A stretch of 64,000 nt of DNA from Paenibacillus macerans (lineage in GTDB: Bacteria > Bacillota > Bacilli > Paenibacillales > Paenibacillaceae), in assembly GCF_023715465.1 (NCBI RefSeq), contig NZ_JAMBOE010000022.1, positions 1-64,000 on the forward strand. The letters run 5' to 3'. A model generated the notes under the pieces. It worked only from the letters and a program-made list of their open reading frames with translations, had not been told where the DNA came from and did not search any database. Made by a program: the position numbers and the translations under genes. This document shows, piece by piece, positions 8,471 through 15,930 of this stretch (the stretch's first letter is position 1; each line of letters starts with the position of its first letter).

Positions 8471-9076
8471 TTGAAACAGGAGGAACGCAGACAACAGACA
8501 ACAAGACGGCTGATCGACGCAACCAAGGCATTAATTGAGGAAAAAGGCTGCTATTCAATTACGATGCAGGACATCATGGGCAGATCCGGCCTGTCCAAAG
8601 GGGCGATTTTCCATTATGTCAAAAGCAAAGACGAAATCTTTGTTTGGCTTTTACAAGAAGTTCTTGAAGAAACCAACGAACGTTTCATGTATGAGGTTGA
8701 GCATGGCCGCCGCAATTTCGACGACCCGATGGGGAAAATCAAGGAAAGTATTATCGAGTATGAAAGTCCAAATAGCATTACAAACAAAGTGCTGCTGTAT
8801 TTACTCGGGAAGGAGGAAGACCCCTTAGTCGCGGAAGCGTTGAAGGAGTATTACGATCGGTCCGTATATTTATCCAAGGTATGGATTGAAACGGGCCAGA
8901 AGCACGGAGTTATTCCAGAGACGGTGGATGCGGAAAAAACAGCGGAAATGTTCACCCTGATGACACTCGGTTTCCGCCTCCGCTCAAGCATTCCGAATGT
9001 AAGGGCGATTCTTAAAGCGCAAGATTTAACGGCGTTGATGACGGATATTTTAAATCCCCAAAGAGAACAGGAATAA
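8471..9076 (+). CDS. TetR/AcrR family transcriptional regulator
   Basis: The 201-residue protein has the N-terminal TetR helix-turn-helix: 'RRLIDATKALIEEKG' (residues 10-25), recognition region 'SGLSKGAIFHYVKSKDEIF' (40-58). The C-terminal domain is of the ligand-binding/dimerisation type with no named sub-family. The start is TTG at 8471, preceded by ggagggg (8459-8465). It probably represses itself through the operator at 8410-8422. No efflux or enzyme gene follows on the same strand, so its wider target is unknown; the convergent neighbour is the immunity-like gene at 9105-9899. Confidence 0.9.
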   Translation: MKQEERRQQTTRRLIDATKALIEEKGCYSITMQDIMGRSGLSKGAIFHYVKSKDEIFVWLLQEVLEETNERFMYEVEHGRRNFDDPMGKIKESIIEYESPNSITNKVLLYLLGKEEDPLVAEALKEYYDRSVYLSKVWIETGQKHGVIPETVDAEKTAEMFTLMTLGFRLRSSIPNVRAILKAQDLTALMTDILNPQREQE

Positions 9077-9104
9077 AAAGGGGGGATCTGAGCCGCGGGA
9101 GAGG

Positions 9105-9899
9105 CTATAGCTTATGCCCGTAAAAATATTTTTCCCCGGCCTCCCAATCTCCTCTGGAGAGCTCTTTAACATAATCGATAAAGTCCTTGTAGTTCTGCTC
9201 GGTGATCACGGTGTGATACTCCCCAGGCACTTTTCGTCCGGACCAGATTGACAATAATGACGGAATAAGCTGCATTTCAAGTGGCTGTTGTCTGTTAGCG
9301 GCGATCAGCACTCGTTCGATTAACTTTTTCGTCAATTTCCCGGGAAAAGCCAACTCCTGATTAAAATAATATTTCCCCGTATCGCGCGCGTCACAGTATT
9401 TCCAGTAATAATGTCCAATCTCTTCAATCGAAGCGCCCAAGCCCAATGGTTCTTCATAATCAATAAACGCATCGATGGCCTCTCTAAGGACCGTGGAAGT
9501 TTCGGGCACCTCATCCCGATCCTCAAGCAAGGCCAACAAGTAAGGAACGGCCTCAAGCGAAAGCGAAGTAACTGCGGCCGACGCGAAGGTATGAATAATA
9601 TCCGCCGGGACACTTGCCAGAAACCGCAGATGATCGGGATCCCTTAAATCTTCATGGGTAGCGATCGAGCAGAACACCCGAATGCACAGGTTTAATACAG
9701 CCCGATCTTCGGTATGATTCATTAACTGAATCAGCAGAGGCTTCTGCGAAAAATCCCCCAACTTGAACAGCTCGATAAGATAGAACAAAACTTCTTGCTC
9801 GGTGGATGCGTGTAGAATACGCTCCTTAATATCTGCACAGGTGTTCACCGGTATCTCCCCGTACCAAATGCCATTCATAAGATTCTGAAAGTTTGTCAT
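9105..9899 (-). CDS. Imm47-like immunity protein (HEAT-type helical repeats)
   Basis: The 264-residue protein is mostly alpha-helical with HEAT-like repeat character (for example 'AVPYLLALLEDRDEVPETST' in the middle). No signal peptide or membrane segment is seen, so it should be cytoplasmic. Overall size, the opening 'LMNGIWYGEIP' and the ending 'DWEAGEKYFYGHKL' resemble the Imm47 family of polymorphic-toxin immunity proteins; this is recalled family resemblance, not a search result. No toxin gene is adjacent, so it would be an orphan immunity gene. An alternative is a generic HEAT-repeat protein. Confidence 0.55.
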   Translation of the reverse strand: MTNFQNLMNGIWYGEIPVNTCADIKERILHASTEQEVLFYLIELFKLGDFSQKPLLIQLMNHTEDRAVLNLCIRVFCSIATHEDLRDPDHLRFLASVPADIIHTFASAAVTSLSLEAVPYLLALLEDRDEVPETSTVLREAIDAFIDYEEPLGLGASIEEIGHYYWKYCDARDTGKYYFNQELAFPGKLTKKLIERVLIAANRQQPLEMQLIPSLLSIWSGRKVPGEYHTVITEQNYKDFIDYVKELSRGDWEAGEKYFYGHKL

Positions 9900-10330
9900 G
9901 GTTCACAGCCTTTGTTATGTAGTAGAAAGTAAATTGCTGATGCAGCAGAAAAAAGCCTGGCTAAGAATGTTTTAAAGGAGGTTTAAAAATTACATGGTGA
10001 TAAAATGAAAAGGGAATCGGACGCATCCGATTCCCTTAGGTGTAGTCCGAAGACATCCACCGCTATTCTCTATATATTATACAATTAGAGCATACATGAT
10101 GCAATTATTTTAAGCGCTAATAATGCTTTCAGTTAGTTTTCCTTTGTGAGTAACAGAGAAGCTTAGTAGAGGAAAATGGTTTTGAGCAAACGTTTGAACT
10201 TAAATTCAATTAATAAACCAATCACTGTTCTTTTATTTCAGAAAAATTTAAGAAATATCTGTTTATTATTGGTATATTTTGTGATATTTTAATAGTGTAA
10301 GTTATAACAAATAATAGGAGATGGTAGAGA
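9900..10330. other. Intergenic region with regulator fragment, hairpin and promoter
   Basis: This 431-bp AT-rich gap has no intact gene. It holds the 3' fragment of an XRE regulator (9915-9986), a strong hairpin (gggaatcgg at 10012-10020 with ccgattccc at 10027-10035) and, at its end, a probable promoter for the CBM21 gene: TTGTGA (10279-10284) and TATAAC (10303-10308), 18 bases apart. A palindromic caaacgtttg near 10187-10196 resembles half of a CcpA cre site but lies about 90 bases upstream of the promoter. Confidence 0.5.
9915..9986 (+). pseudogene. C-terminal remnant of an XRE regulator gene
   Basis: The frame ending at the taa of 9984-9986 encodes ESKLLMQQKKSLAKNVLKEV and a stop. Its end matches KMKLAKNVLKEIFK at the 3' end of the broken XRE gene at 11931-12284, at protein and DNA level (ctggctaagaatgttttRaa). 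The N-terminal HTH part is missing. Confidence 0.7.
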
Positions 10331-11095
10331 ATGTTAAGAAAAGTGAAGAAGATGTTGTCGGGTTTGGCGTTGATAGCTGTTTTAATGCTAACGTTTGCGC
10401 AATCTGTATTTGCAAGCGACCAGCCGGTTCAACTGATTTCGGCCAATCTCTATATTTACAAGTATGGCTACGTGGGTTTCAGCGGTAACGTCGAAGTAAG
10501 CAACCTCAGTCCTGAAAAAACCGTAACCATTCACTATACTCCCGGAGATGGACGATGGTACGATACGGACGCTTCCTATGAAGGACCAACGGATTCCACG
10601 CACGAACAGTGGAAGTTCCTGGTGTCCACCAACAACATGAACAATACTCATCCGGAACTCATTAATGCCCAGACGATTCAATTTGCAATCAAATATGAAG
10701 TTAACGGACAAACCTACTGGGACAACAACAACGGGCAAAACTACTCGGTCAGCCGTTACACTGAAAGCTCAACCATCCTTGGTAAACCAAACGTACTTCG
10801 AGCATACGACTCTTTATATTTGAACACTTTCGAGGGGAGTGTATACGTCAAAAATTCAAACTACAGCAAAGAGGTCAAAATCGTCTATACAACTGATAAC
10901 TGGAGTACAACCCGGGAAGGACACGCCAGTTACTCCATACCGTCGAACTCCGACGACAGCGTAGAAAATTGGCATTATAGCTTTAACAATATCGACTCCA
11001 GCGTTTCACAAATTAAGTACTATATTGCCTACACCGTCAATGGACAAACTTACTGGGATAATAATTACGGGAGAAACTACACCGTTAACCGCTAA
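10331..11095 (+). CDS. Secreted protein with two CBM21 carbohydrate-binding domains
   Basis: The 254-residue product has a signal peptide (MLRKVKKMLSGLALIAVLML, cleaved near FAS) and then two tandem domains of about 105 residues. Each ends with nearly the same motif, NGQTYWDNNNGQNY (about residues 135-148) and NGQTYWDNNYGRNY (about 238-251). This is the hallmark of the starch/glycogen-binding CBM21 family. No catalytic domain is present, so it is a stand-alone extracellular binding protein, perhaps for alpha-glucans or exopolysaccharide. The start is supported by ataggag upstream. It is monocistronic, with a promoter before it and a strong terminator at 11111-11156. Confidence 0.85.
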   Translation: MLRKVKKMLSGLALIAVLMLTFAQSVFASDQPVQLISANLYIYKYGYVGFSGNVEVSNLSPEKTVTIHYTPGDGRWYDTDASYEGPTDSTHEQWKFLVSTNNMNNTHPELINAQTIQFAIKYEVNGQTYWDNNNGQNYSVSRYTESSTILGKPNVLRAYDSLYLNTFEGSVYVKNSNYSKEVKIVYTTDNWSTTREGHASYSIPSNSDDSVENWHYSFNNIDSSVSQIKYYIAYTVNGQTYWDNNYGRNYTVNR

Positions 11096-11412
11096 GTGAA
11101 AACCGGCCCTAAAAATCGCCCTCCGCCTTGCCTTCTTGGCTGGGAGGGCGATTTTCACTTAAAAAAGCTACATAGTCGATGAAGAACGTGAATTCATGGA
11201 AGGATGATACAATGGGTGTGAAAGGGAAATAGACGGGGCGAGCGAACTGATAATGATACGGAGTTACATGGACTAATAAAACCACTCCATCTGTTTAGCG
11301 GAGTTGTTTTACCGGATAAAAAAATTATTGAATCCAGGACAGCAACTTAGAATTTGCAGATTGTTTTCATTCATGTCGTGTACGCTAGTAATTGTCTCTT
11401 ACCTTTCGTAAA
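11096..11412. other. Intergenic region with two terminator-like hairpins
   Basis: Besides the terminator at 11111-11156, a second hairpin lies near 11276-11313 (aaaaccactcc with ggagttgtttt, one mismatch, flanked by T-rich and A-rich tracts), suitable as a bidirectional terminator. The stretch between could hold a dead gene 3' end (a frame ending ELIMIRSYMD then stop at about 11250-11274). I cannot assign it. Confidence 0.4.
11111..11156 (+). terminator. Intrinsic terminator after the CBM21 gene
   Basis: aaaatcgccctcc pairs perfectly with ggagggcgatttt across a loop of about 18 bases, 15 bases after the stop codon. Confidence 0.8.
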
Positions 11413-11751
11413 TTAGTTCCCCTTCATCTCCATCCCCCAAATTACATCCCTAGTGATCTTCGTAATCAAGGCGATCTCTTCCGCATTTCTACCACTTACC
11501 AACTTCAAATGTTCATCAAGCAAACGCTGCTTGTCCAATGCTTCTTCCGACTGAACTAGCTCACCTACCGGTACGTCTAAAGCCAAAGCGATTTTTTCCA
11601 ATGTTTCCAAAGAAATATTGCGATCTCCACGCTCCACGCTGCCTATGTAACTGTTATGAAGCGAAGCAGCTTCGGCTAGTTGCTCCTGGGTCCAATTCTT
11701 CTTTCTTCTACATTCTCGTATTCGTTTTCCAACAATCTTTGGCAAACTCAT
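11413..11751 (-). CDS. SinR-like XRE family regulator (copy 1)
   Basis: A 112-residue protein. An N-terminal Xre/Cro HTH of about 65 residues (GKRIRECRRKKNWTQEQLAE, then SYIGSVERGDRNISLETLEK) is followed by a short helical tail that ends 'ITRDVIWGMEMKGN'. Such tails in SinR-type proteins dimerise or bind antagonists. The ATG follows agaggtgg, a leader shared with the other XRE genes in this window. It is divergent from the broken XRE gene at 11931. The shared gap contains the perfect palindrome TACTTATAAGTA at 11825-11836 and an aagcgctt palindrome just before it, candidate operators. It is one of four nearly full-length paralogues within 8 kb. Confidence 0.85.
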   Translation of the reverse strand: MSLPKIVGKRIRECRRKKNWTQEQLAEAASLHNSYIGSVERGDRNISLETLEKIALALDVPVGELVQSEEALDKQRLLDEHLKLVSGRNAEEIALITKITRDVIWGMEMKGN

Positions 11752-11824
11752 GGATTTCCACCTCTTCTTTTAGTTTTGGTAAGGCACATATATAATTATA
11801 ATAGTAATTTAAGCGCTTGAATAG

Positions 11825-11836
11825 TACTTATAAGTA
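11825..11836. promoter_or_regulatory. Palindromic candidate operator between divergent XRE genes
   Basis: TACTTATAAGTA is a perfect 12-bp palindrome, close to a second palindrome aagcgctt (about 11811-11818). It sits between the divergent starts at 11751 and 11931, where XRE autoregulatory sites would be expected. Confidence 0.4.
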
Positions 11837-11930
11837 TAAAAATGAGAATATTCTTCTTCGGCCTCCCAAGTTCCCTCTGTTGATACCTCCCGGAAACTTG
11901 ACTACACTTCTACATAGAGAGGTGAATCTC

Positions 11931-12284
11931 GTGAAAGACAAAAAGGTATTAAAGCTCGTAGGAGCTAGAGTTCGTGTGCTGAGAAAGGAAAAGGGGTTAT
12001 CCCAGGAAGCTCTAGGAGAGAAGGGCGGCTTTCATTTTTCATATATCGGACAAGTTGAACGTGGAGAGAAAAACGTATCACTTGTGAATTTGGCCAAAAT
12101 TGCAGAGGCTTTGGAAGTTAATTTGATCCAGTTGTTTGCTTGAGTTGAAGAAGAAATGAAAATGACTCCTATGGATCGTTCTATCCAAGAGATGGTGGAC
12201 ATGCTTCGAGAAGCTAATGAAGAGAAAATGAAGCTGGCTAAGAATGTTTTGAAGGAGATTTTTAAGACGGATACCTCATTATAA
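11931..12284 (+). pseudogene. SinR-like XRE regulator with an in-frame TGA
   Basis: From the GTG at 11931 (preceded by gagaggtg) the frame encodes a normal XRE HTH: GARVRVLRKEKGLSQEALGE, then SYIGQVERGEKNVSLVNLAK, to LIQLFA. A TGA at 12141-12143 interrupts it, and the same frame then continues without another stop through VEEEMKMTPMDRSIQEMV and KLAKNVLKEIFKTDTSL to taa at 12282-12284. The total would be 117 codons, the size of its intact paralogues (112-116), so a single nonsense substitution is the simplest explanation. A 70-residue HTH-only protein could still be made and might act as a repressor lacking its dimerisation tail. Confidence 0.8.
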
Positions 12285-12319
12285 AACAGGTGTTTATTTT
12301 ACGATCCTATAAGTAAAGA

Positions 12320-12358
12320 AACTCGCCTTCTTTGATGTAAAGAGGGTGAGTTTTATTT
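12320..12358 (+). terminator. Intrinsic terminator after the broken XRE gene
   Basis: aactcgccttcttt pairs with aaagagggtgagtt (14 bp including two G-T pairs) around a gatgt loop and is followed by ttatttta. It is a good Rho-independent terminator for the transcript from 11931. Confidence 0.8.
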
Positions 12359-12398
12359 TATATAAAGAATAAGTCCGATCAATTTGACGAATCTCCCG

Positions 12399-12543
12399 TT
12401 CCGTAATAAGTTGGAAGTAGGAAAATTCAACCATGGGCCAAAGCATGGCCACACCAAGAATGACAAGAGGCGGGCCCTGCACCAAGGGGGAGGACCGTCT
12501 CTTTTTTGCCTGGGGCGGGTACGGCTCAAACTCTATTACGGAA
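12399..12543. repeat. Inverted-repeat-bounded insert in the MazG leader
   Basis: TTCCGTAATA at 12399-12408 is exactly complementary to TATTACGGAA at 12534-12543. The degraded copy of this locus (about 5898-5940) goes almost directly from gtaataagttggaagta to gataggagcac, so roughly 110 bases between are extra here. The segment may be a small insertion or a regulatory hairpin; it lies just before the MazG-like ribosome site. Confidence 0.45.
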
Positions 12544-12559
12544 TGATAGGAGCACAAAC

Positions 12560-12892
12560 ATGAATGAAGAGCTGATCAAGATGCTGCTCGCTTTTTGGGA
12601 GGAACGGAACTGGGGGCAATTCCACAATCCGAAGGATTTGGCGATCTCGCTAAGCTTGGAGGCTTCCGAGCTGTTGGAGAATTTTCAATGGAGATCGTCC
12701 GAAGAGGCGGTGTTACATAAAAAGCAGGAAATCGCCGACGAACTGGCCGACGTGCTGATCTACGCCGTGTATTTGGCCGATGCGCTGGACCTTAAGATCG
12801 AGGACGTGATCCGGGACAAAATGCGGAGGAACGCCGCCAAATATCCGGTGGACAAGGCCTTTGGCAAAATGACCAAATATACCGAGCTATAG
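12560..12892 (+). CDS. MazG-like nucleotide pyrophosphohydrolase
   Basis: The 110-residue protein belongs to the all-alpha NTP pyrophosphatase superfamily (MazG / RS21-C6 dCTPase type). The metal-binding signature is E34xxE37 in SLEASELLE and E61xxD64 in EIADELADVLIY. Family members hydrolyse (d)NTPs to NMP and pyrophosphate in the cytoplasm, for housecleaning or nucleotide depletion. ATG 12560 follows aggag by 7 bases. It lies 13 bases upstream of the DUF2075 gene, so the two are almost certainly co-transcribed. A second, deleted copy of the same pair at 5942 shows the two genes travel as a unit. A role in phage defence through nucleotide control is an inference. Confidence 0.85.
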   Translation: MNEELIKMLLAFWEERNWGQFHNPKDLAISLSLEASELLENFQWRSSEEAVLHKKQEIADELADVLIYAVYLADALDLKIEDVIRDKMRRNAAKYPVDKAFGKMTKYTEL

Positions 12893-12905
12893 GGGTGCAG
12901 GCAGC

Positions 12906-14774
12906 ATGATCATTTATAGCAGCAACGCGTTGAAATTTCGGGAGTCGGTGGACCGCAACCAAATCACCGTGGAGATTGAGCAAGCATTTCTCAACAAGAT
13001 GGGGATGAAACCGAGCCCGGGCGAAAAAAGAGCCTGGAACAACTCCATGCAGTTCATGGAACGAGTCATCCGTAATTCCAACATTGCCGACGATTGCGGA
13101 GTCATGATCGAATACAATATCCCGGCGACCAGCAAGCGCATTGATTTTATCGTGGCGGGGCAGGACACGGAAGGCCGGGATAACTTCGTGATCGTGGAGC
13201 TGAAGCAGTGGGATGCGGCCCAGGCGACCGACCGGGAGGATGTGGTTGTGGCTTACATCAACGGCAGGCAGCGCGAGATTCCTCATCCGTCCTACCAAGC
13301 ATGGTCTTACCGCCAGTTTCTGGATGATATGAATGAAGCGATTCACAGTAGTGAGCTTAAGGGTTATTCCTGTGCTTATTTGCATAACTACCGCGTGCCG
13401 GAGCCCGATCCACTAAAGAGCGAACGCTATCAAAACATCATCCGGGAAGCCCCGTTATTTATGGCGGACGATACGGCGAAGCTCCAGGAGTTTTTACATC
13501 AACACGTCGGCAAAGGAAACGGCATTAATCTGCTTTACTTAATTGAGAATGGGAAAATCCGCCCCTCCAAAAAGCTGATCGACCATGTGGACGGGCTGTT
13601 CAAAGGGAACGCCGAGTTTATTTTGCTGGACGAACAGAAAGTCGCTTACGAGACGATCATCAGTTTGGCCAAAGACATGAGCCGGAAAAAAACGATCATT
13701 ATCAAAGGCGGGCCGGGTACCGGTAAATCCGTTATTTCCATGAACGCGCTGGGCGGCTTGCTGAAGCAAAAGCTGAACGCCAAGTTTGTCGCCCCCAACG
13801 CCTCCTTTAGAACGGTCATGGTGGAGACGCTGGCAAAGCAGCAGCCGAAGAACAAAGCGCGAGTCCGCGGCTTGTTTGCGGGATCCGGTCAATTTGTCGA
13901 TTCCCCGGAAAATTTCTTTGACGTCCTTGTCGTCGATGAGGCCCACCGCCTCAAAGGAAAAGGGGCTTACCAGTACCGCGGCGTCAATCAGATCGAGGAT
14001 ATTATCAAGGCCTCGAAGGTCAACGTCTTTTTCATTGATGAGTTCCAGCGGATTCGGCCGGACGACATCGGCACCGTGGCTGAAATCGAGCGAATCGCCA
14101 ACGCTTACGGCTCCGAAATTCATGAATACACGCTATCGGCCCAGTTCCGCTGTTCGGGAGCTGAAGGCTTCATCAACTGGATCGACCACGTGCTGCAAAT
14201 CCGTCCGACGGCCAACTTTAACGGCTGGGACCGGGAATCTTTTGAGTTCAAACTATTCGACACGCCTAATGCCGTATATGAAGAGATCAAAGCGAAGGTA
14301 GCGACCGGGCATAAAGCGCGGATGCTCGCCGGATTCGCTTGGAATTGGACCAAAGACACCGAAGGCAACCGCAACGGCGAAATCGCGGACGTCACCATCC
14401 CGGAACATGATTTCCAAATGCCTTGGAACGGCCGTTCCATCTCCAGCACCTGGGCCATCCACGAGGCCGGCGTCGAGCAAATCGGCTGCGTGCACACCTC
14501 GCAAGGCCTGGAATTCGACTACGTCGGCGTTATCATCGGCAATGATCTGAAATATGACCCGACCACCATGGAACTTTACGCCGATTACAACGAATACAAA
14601 GACACCATGGGCAAAAGAGGCCTGAAAAACAACCCCGACCAGCTCACCAAACTGATCAAAAACATCTACAAAGTGCTGATTTCCAGAGGCATGAAGGGGT
14701 GTTATTTGTACTGCCGGAACCCGGAGTTGAGGGAGTATTTGGAGGGGCAGTTGGATAGAGTGATGAAAAACTAA
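12906..14774 (+). CDS. DUF2075 helicase-like ATPase with N-terminal nuclease-like domain
   Basis: A 622-residue protein. Residues about 1-180 look like a PD-(D/E)XK nuclease fold: RIDFIVAG near residue 80 supplies D, and VIVELKQW near 95-102 supplies the E-x-K pair. Residues about 250-610 are the DUF2075 superfamily 1-like ATPase: Walker A GGPGTGKS near 268-275, Walker B VLVVDEAHR near 340, an arginine-bearing LSAQFRCSG motif near 412, and HTSQGLEFDYVGV near 530. DUF2075 domains relate to the Schlafen-type helicase group. The protein should act on DNA or RNA in the cytoplasm. It follows the MazG-like gene by 13 bases. Its stop overlaps by 4 bases the stop of the convergent gene at 14771-15130. 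Confidence 0.85.
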   Translation: MIIYSSNALKFRESVDRNQITVEIEQAFLNKMGMKPSPGEKRAWNNSMQFMERVIRNSNIADDCGVMIEYNIPATSKRIDFIVAGQDTEGRDNFVIVELKQWDAAQATDREDVVVAYINGRQREIPHPSYQAWSYRQFLDDMNEAIHSSELKGYSCAYLHNYRVPEPDPLKSERYQNIIREAPLFMADDTAKLQEFLHQHVGKGNGINLLYLIENGKIRPSKKLIDHVDGLFKGNAEFILLDEQKVAYETIISLAKDMSRKKTIIIKGGPGTGKSVISMNALGGLLKQKLNAKFVAPNASFRTVMVETLAKQQPKNKARVRGLFAGSGQFVDSPENFFDVLVVDEAHRLKGKGAYQYRGVNQIEDIIKASKVNVFFIDEFQRIRPDDIGTVAEIERIANAYGSEIHEYTLSAQFRCSGAEGFINWIDHVLQIRPTANFNGWDRESFEFKLFDTPNAVYEEIKAKVATGHKARMLAGFAWNWTKDTEGNRNGEIADVTIPEHDFQMPWNGRSISSTWAIHEAGVEQIGCVHTSQGLEFDYVGVIIGNDLKYDPTTMELYADYNEYKDTMGKRGLKNNPDQLTKLIKNIYKVLISRGMKGCYLYCRNPELREYLEGQLDRVMKN

Positions 14775-15130
14775 ACCTCGTAAAAACCAAAAGCACGGCA
14801 ATCCTGCGTTTTTCTATCGAATACCCAAACCATCAGTCTCTTTATAAAAAGCTGATGGTTTTCTTTTTTGTTCACAGTGGACTTCAAAAAGCCGTGTATA
14901 GCCCCATAAGTGGAAGGATCGATCTGCTCCACAAACAAATTGATGTGTGTATCGACTGTAATCTGACTGACCAGATATTTCATGGCTTCGCTGGTTTTAA
15001 CAAACCCGTTGGTATAGTGGTCATGGGAAGAATAATGAAGTAAGCTACAGTCGATTGATATGGTCTCCCCGCAAAAATAAATGGTATTTTCACTATCTAC
15101 TGGACCTATAAAAACATTAAGATACTCCAT
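14771..15130 (-). CDS. Hypothetical protein
   Basis: A 119-residue protein I do not recognise (MEYLNVFIGPVDSENTIYFC at the start). It is mixed alpha/beta, without signal peptide or membrane segment, and has histidine-rich patches (LHYSSHDHYTNG near residue 35). ATG 15130 is preceded by gaagga. The gene converges on and overlaps the DUF2075 stop by 4 bases. This compact layout could mean it belongs to the same module, for example as antitoxin or regulator, but no direct evidence supports that. Confidence 0.6.
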   Translation of the reverse strand: MEYLNVFIGPVDSENTIYFCGETISIDCSLLHYSSHDHYTNGFVKTSEAMKYLVSQITVDTHINLFVEQIDPSTYGAIHGFLKSTVNKKENHQLFIKRLMVWVFDRKTQDCRAFGFYEV

Positions 15131-15199
15131 TATTTTTCCTTCTTCATATATGGAAGTTCAAGGGATTGATGGAAAGAAACTAGTGACAATTTTTATTTT

Positions 15200-15215
15200 A
15201 GTGTATATATACACT
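15200..15215. promoter_or_regulatory. Perfect 16-bp palindrome upstream of an XRE gene
   Basis: AGTGTATATATACACT reads identically on both strands and lies 79 bases upstream of the GTG start at 15294. It is a candidate operator for the adjacent XRE regulator. Confidence 0.5.
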
Positions 15216-15293
15216 TTTATCAACTAAATAATGCATATTCTGTTCTGTTTGTGGGCACAAAGCTTCTCTAATCTGATAGAGAGGTGGTAAATC

Positions 15294-15644
15294 GTGCTGC
15301 TGAAAATCATAGGCAAACGGATCAAACAATTACGGAAAGAACAAGGACTTACACAAGAAGAGCTTGCTGAAAAAGCTGGTGTAAACGCATCATACATAGG
15401 AACAGTCGAACGTGGGGTACGGAATATCTCCATCGAAACGCTGGAGAAAATCATTCAGGGGCTGGACGTGCCTTTAGCGGTGATGTTTCAGTTCCATGAA
15501 ACGAAGAATGTGGACTCCTGGAAGGATAAAGCCGAGCTTTTGGAGGTAATAAATTCGCTGCTTTATAATCGTTCGTTGGAAGAGAATAAGCTGATTCTTC
15601 GCGTGATTAAGGATGTTTTGGATACGATGGATTTGAAGAAATAA
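15294..15644 (+). CDS. SinR-like XRE family regulator (copy 3)
   Basis: A 116-residue protein with the same plan as the gene at 11413: HTH region GKRIKQLRKEQGLTQEELAE and ASYIGTVERGVRNISIETLE in residues 6-60, then a 50-residue helical C-terminal tail ending in VIKDVLDTMDLKK. GTG 15294 is chosen because gagaggtgg precedes it. It sits just upstream of the ABC-3C operon (287 bases) on the same strand and may regulate it. The palindrome at 15200-15215 is a possible own operator. Confidence 0.87.
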   Translation: MLLKIIGKRIKQLRKEQGLTQEELAEKAGVNASYIGTVERGVRNISIETLEKIIQGLDVPLAVMFQFHETKNVDSWKDKAELLEVINSLLYNRSLEENKLILRVIKDVLDTMDLKK

Positions 15645-15866
15645 CCTAGGTATAATCTACCAAATTCATCAAACGCGTTTCATTGTAAGATTCTGCTGTA
15701 ATGTTCCCGTGCCAAACTATGATAAGTCTGGACAATTCAAGATAGTATTCTTTGAATTAATATTCCCTTTGAATTCTATATTTGTGAAAAGTCAGGTTAT
15801 ATTTAAAAGTTATGGAATAACACTGTAATAGATTTATGGAAAATATAGTGATTTTTGAATTTCCAA

Positions 15867-15875
15867 TGATATAAT
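15867..15875 (+). promoter_or_regulatory. Extended -10 promoter for the ABC-3C operon
   Basis: TGATATAAT (15867-15875) is a perfect extended -10 element. No good -35 hexamer lies at the usual distance. It is 55 bases upstream of the effector ATG at 15931, in an AT-rich 286-bp gap after the XRE gene. Confidence 0.5.
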
Positions 15876-15930
15876 TCAAGGTAGGACTAAAGTAGTGTGT
15901 TGGTTCTTATAACATTTAGGAGCGAGGCAA

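Noticed and set aside
12141-12143. TGA as a recoded tryptophan or selenocysteine codon
   Set aside because: Bacillota use TGA as stop, no SECIS-like structure is seen, and a single substitution explains it.
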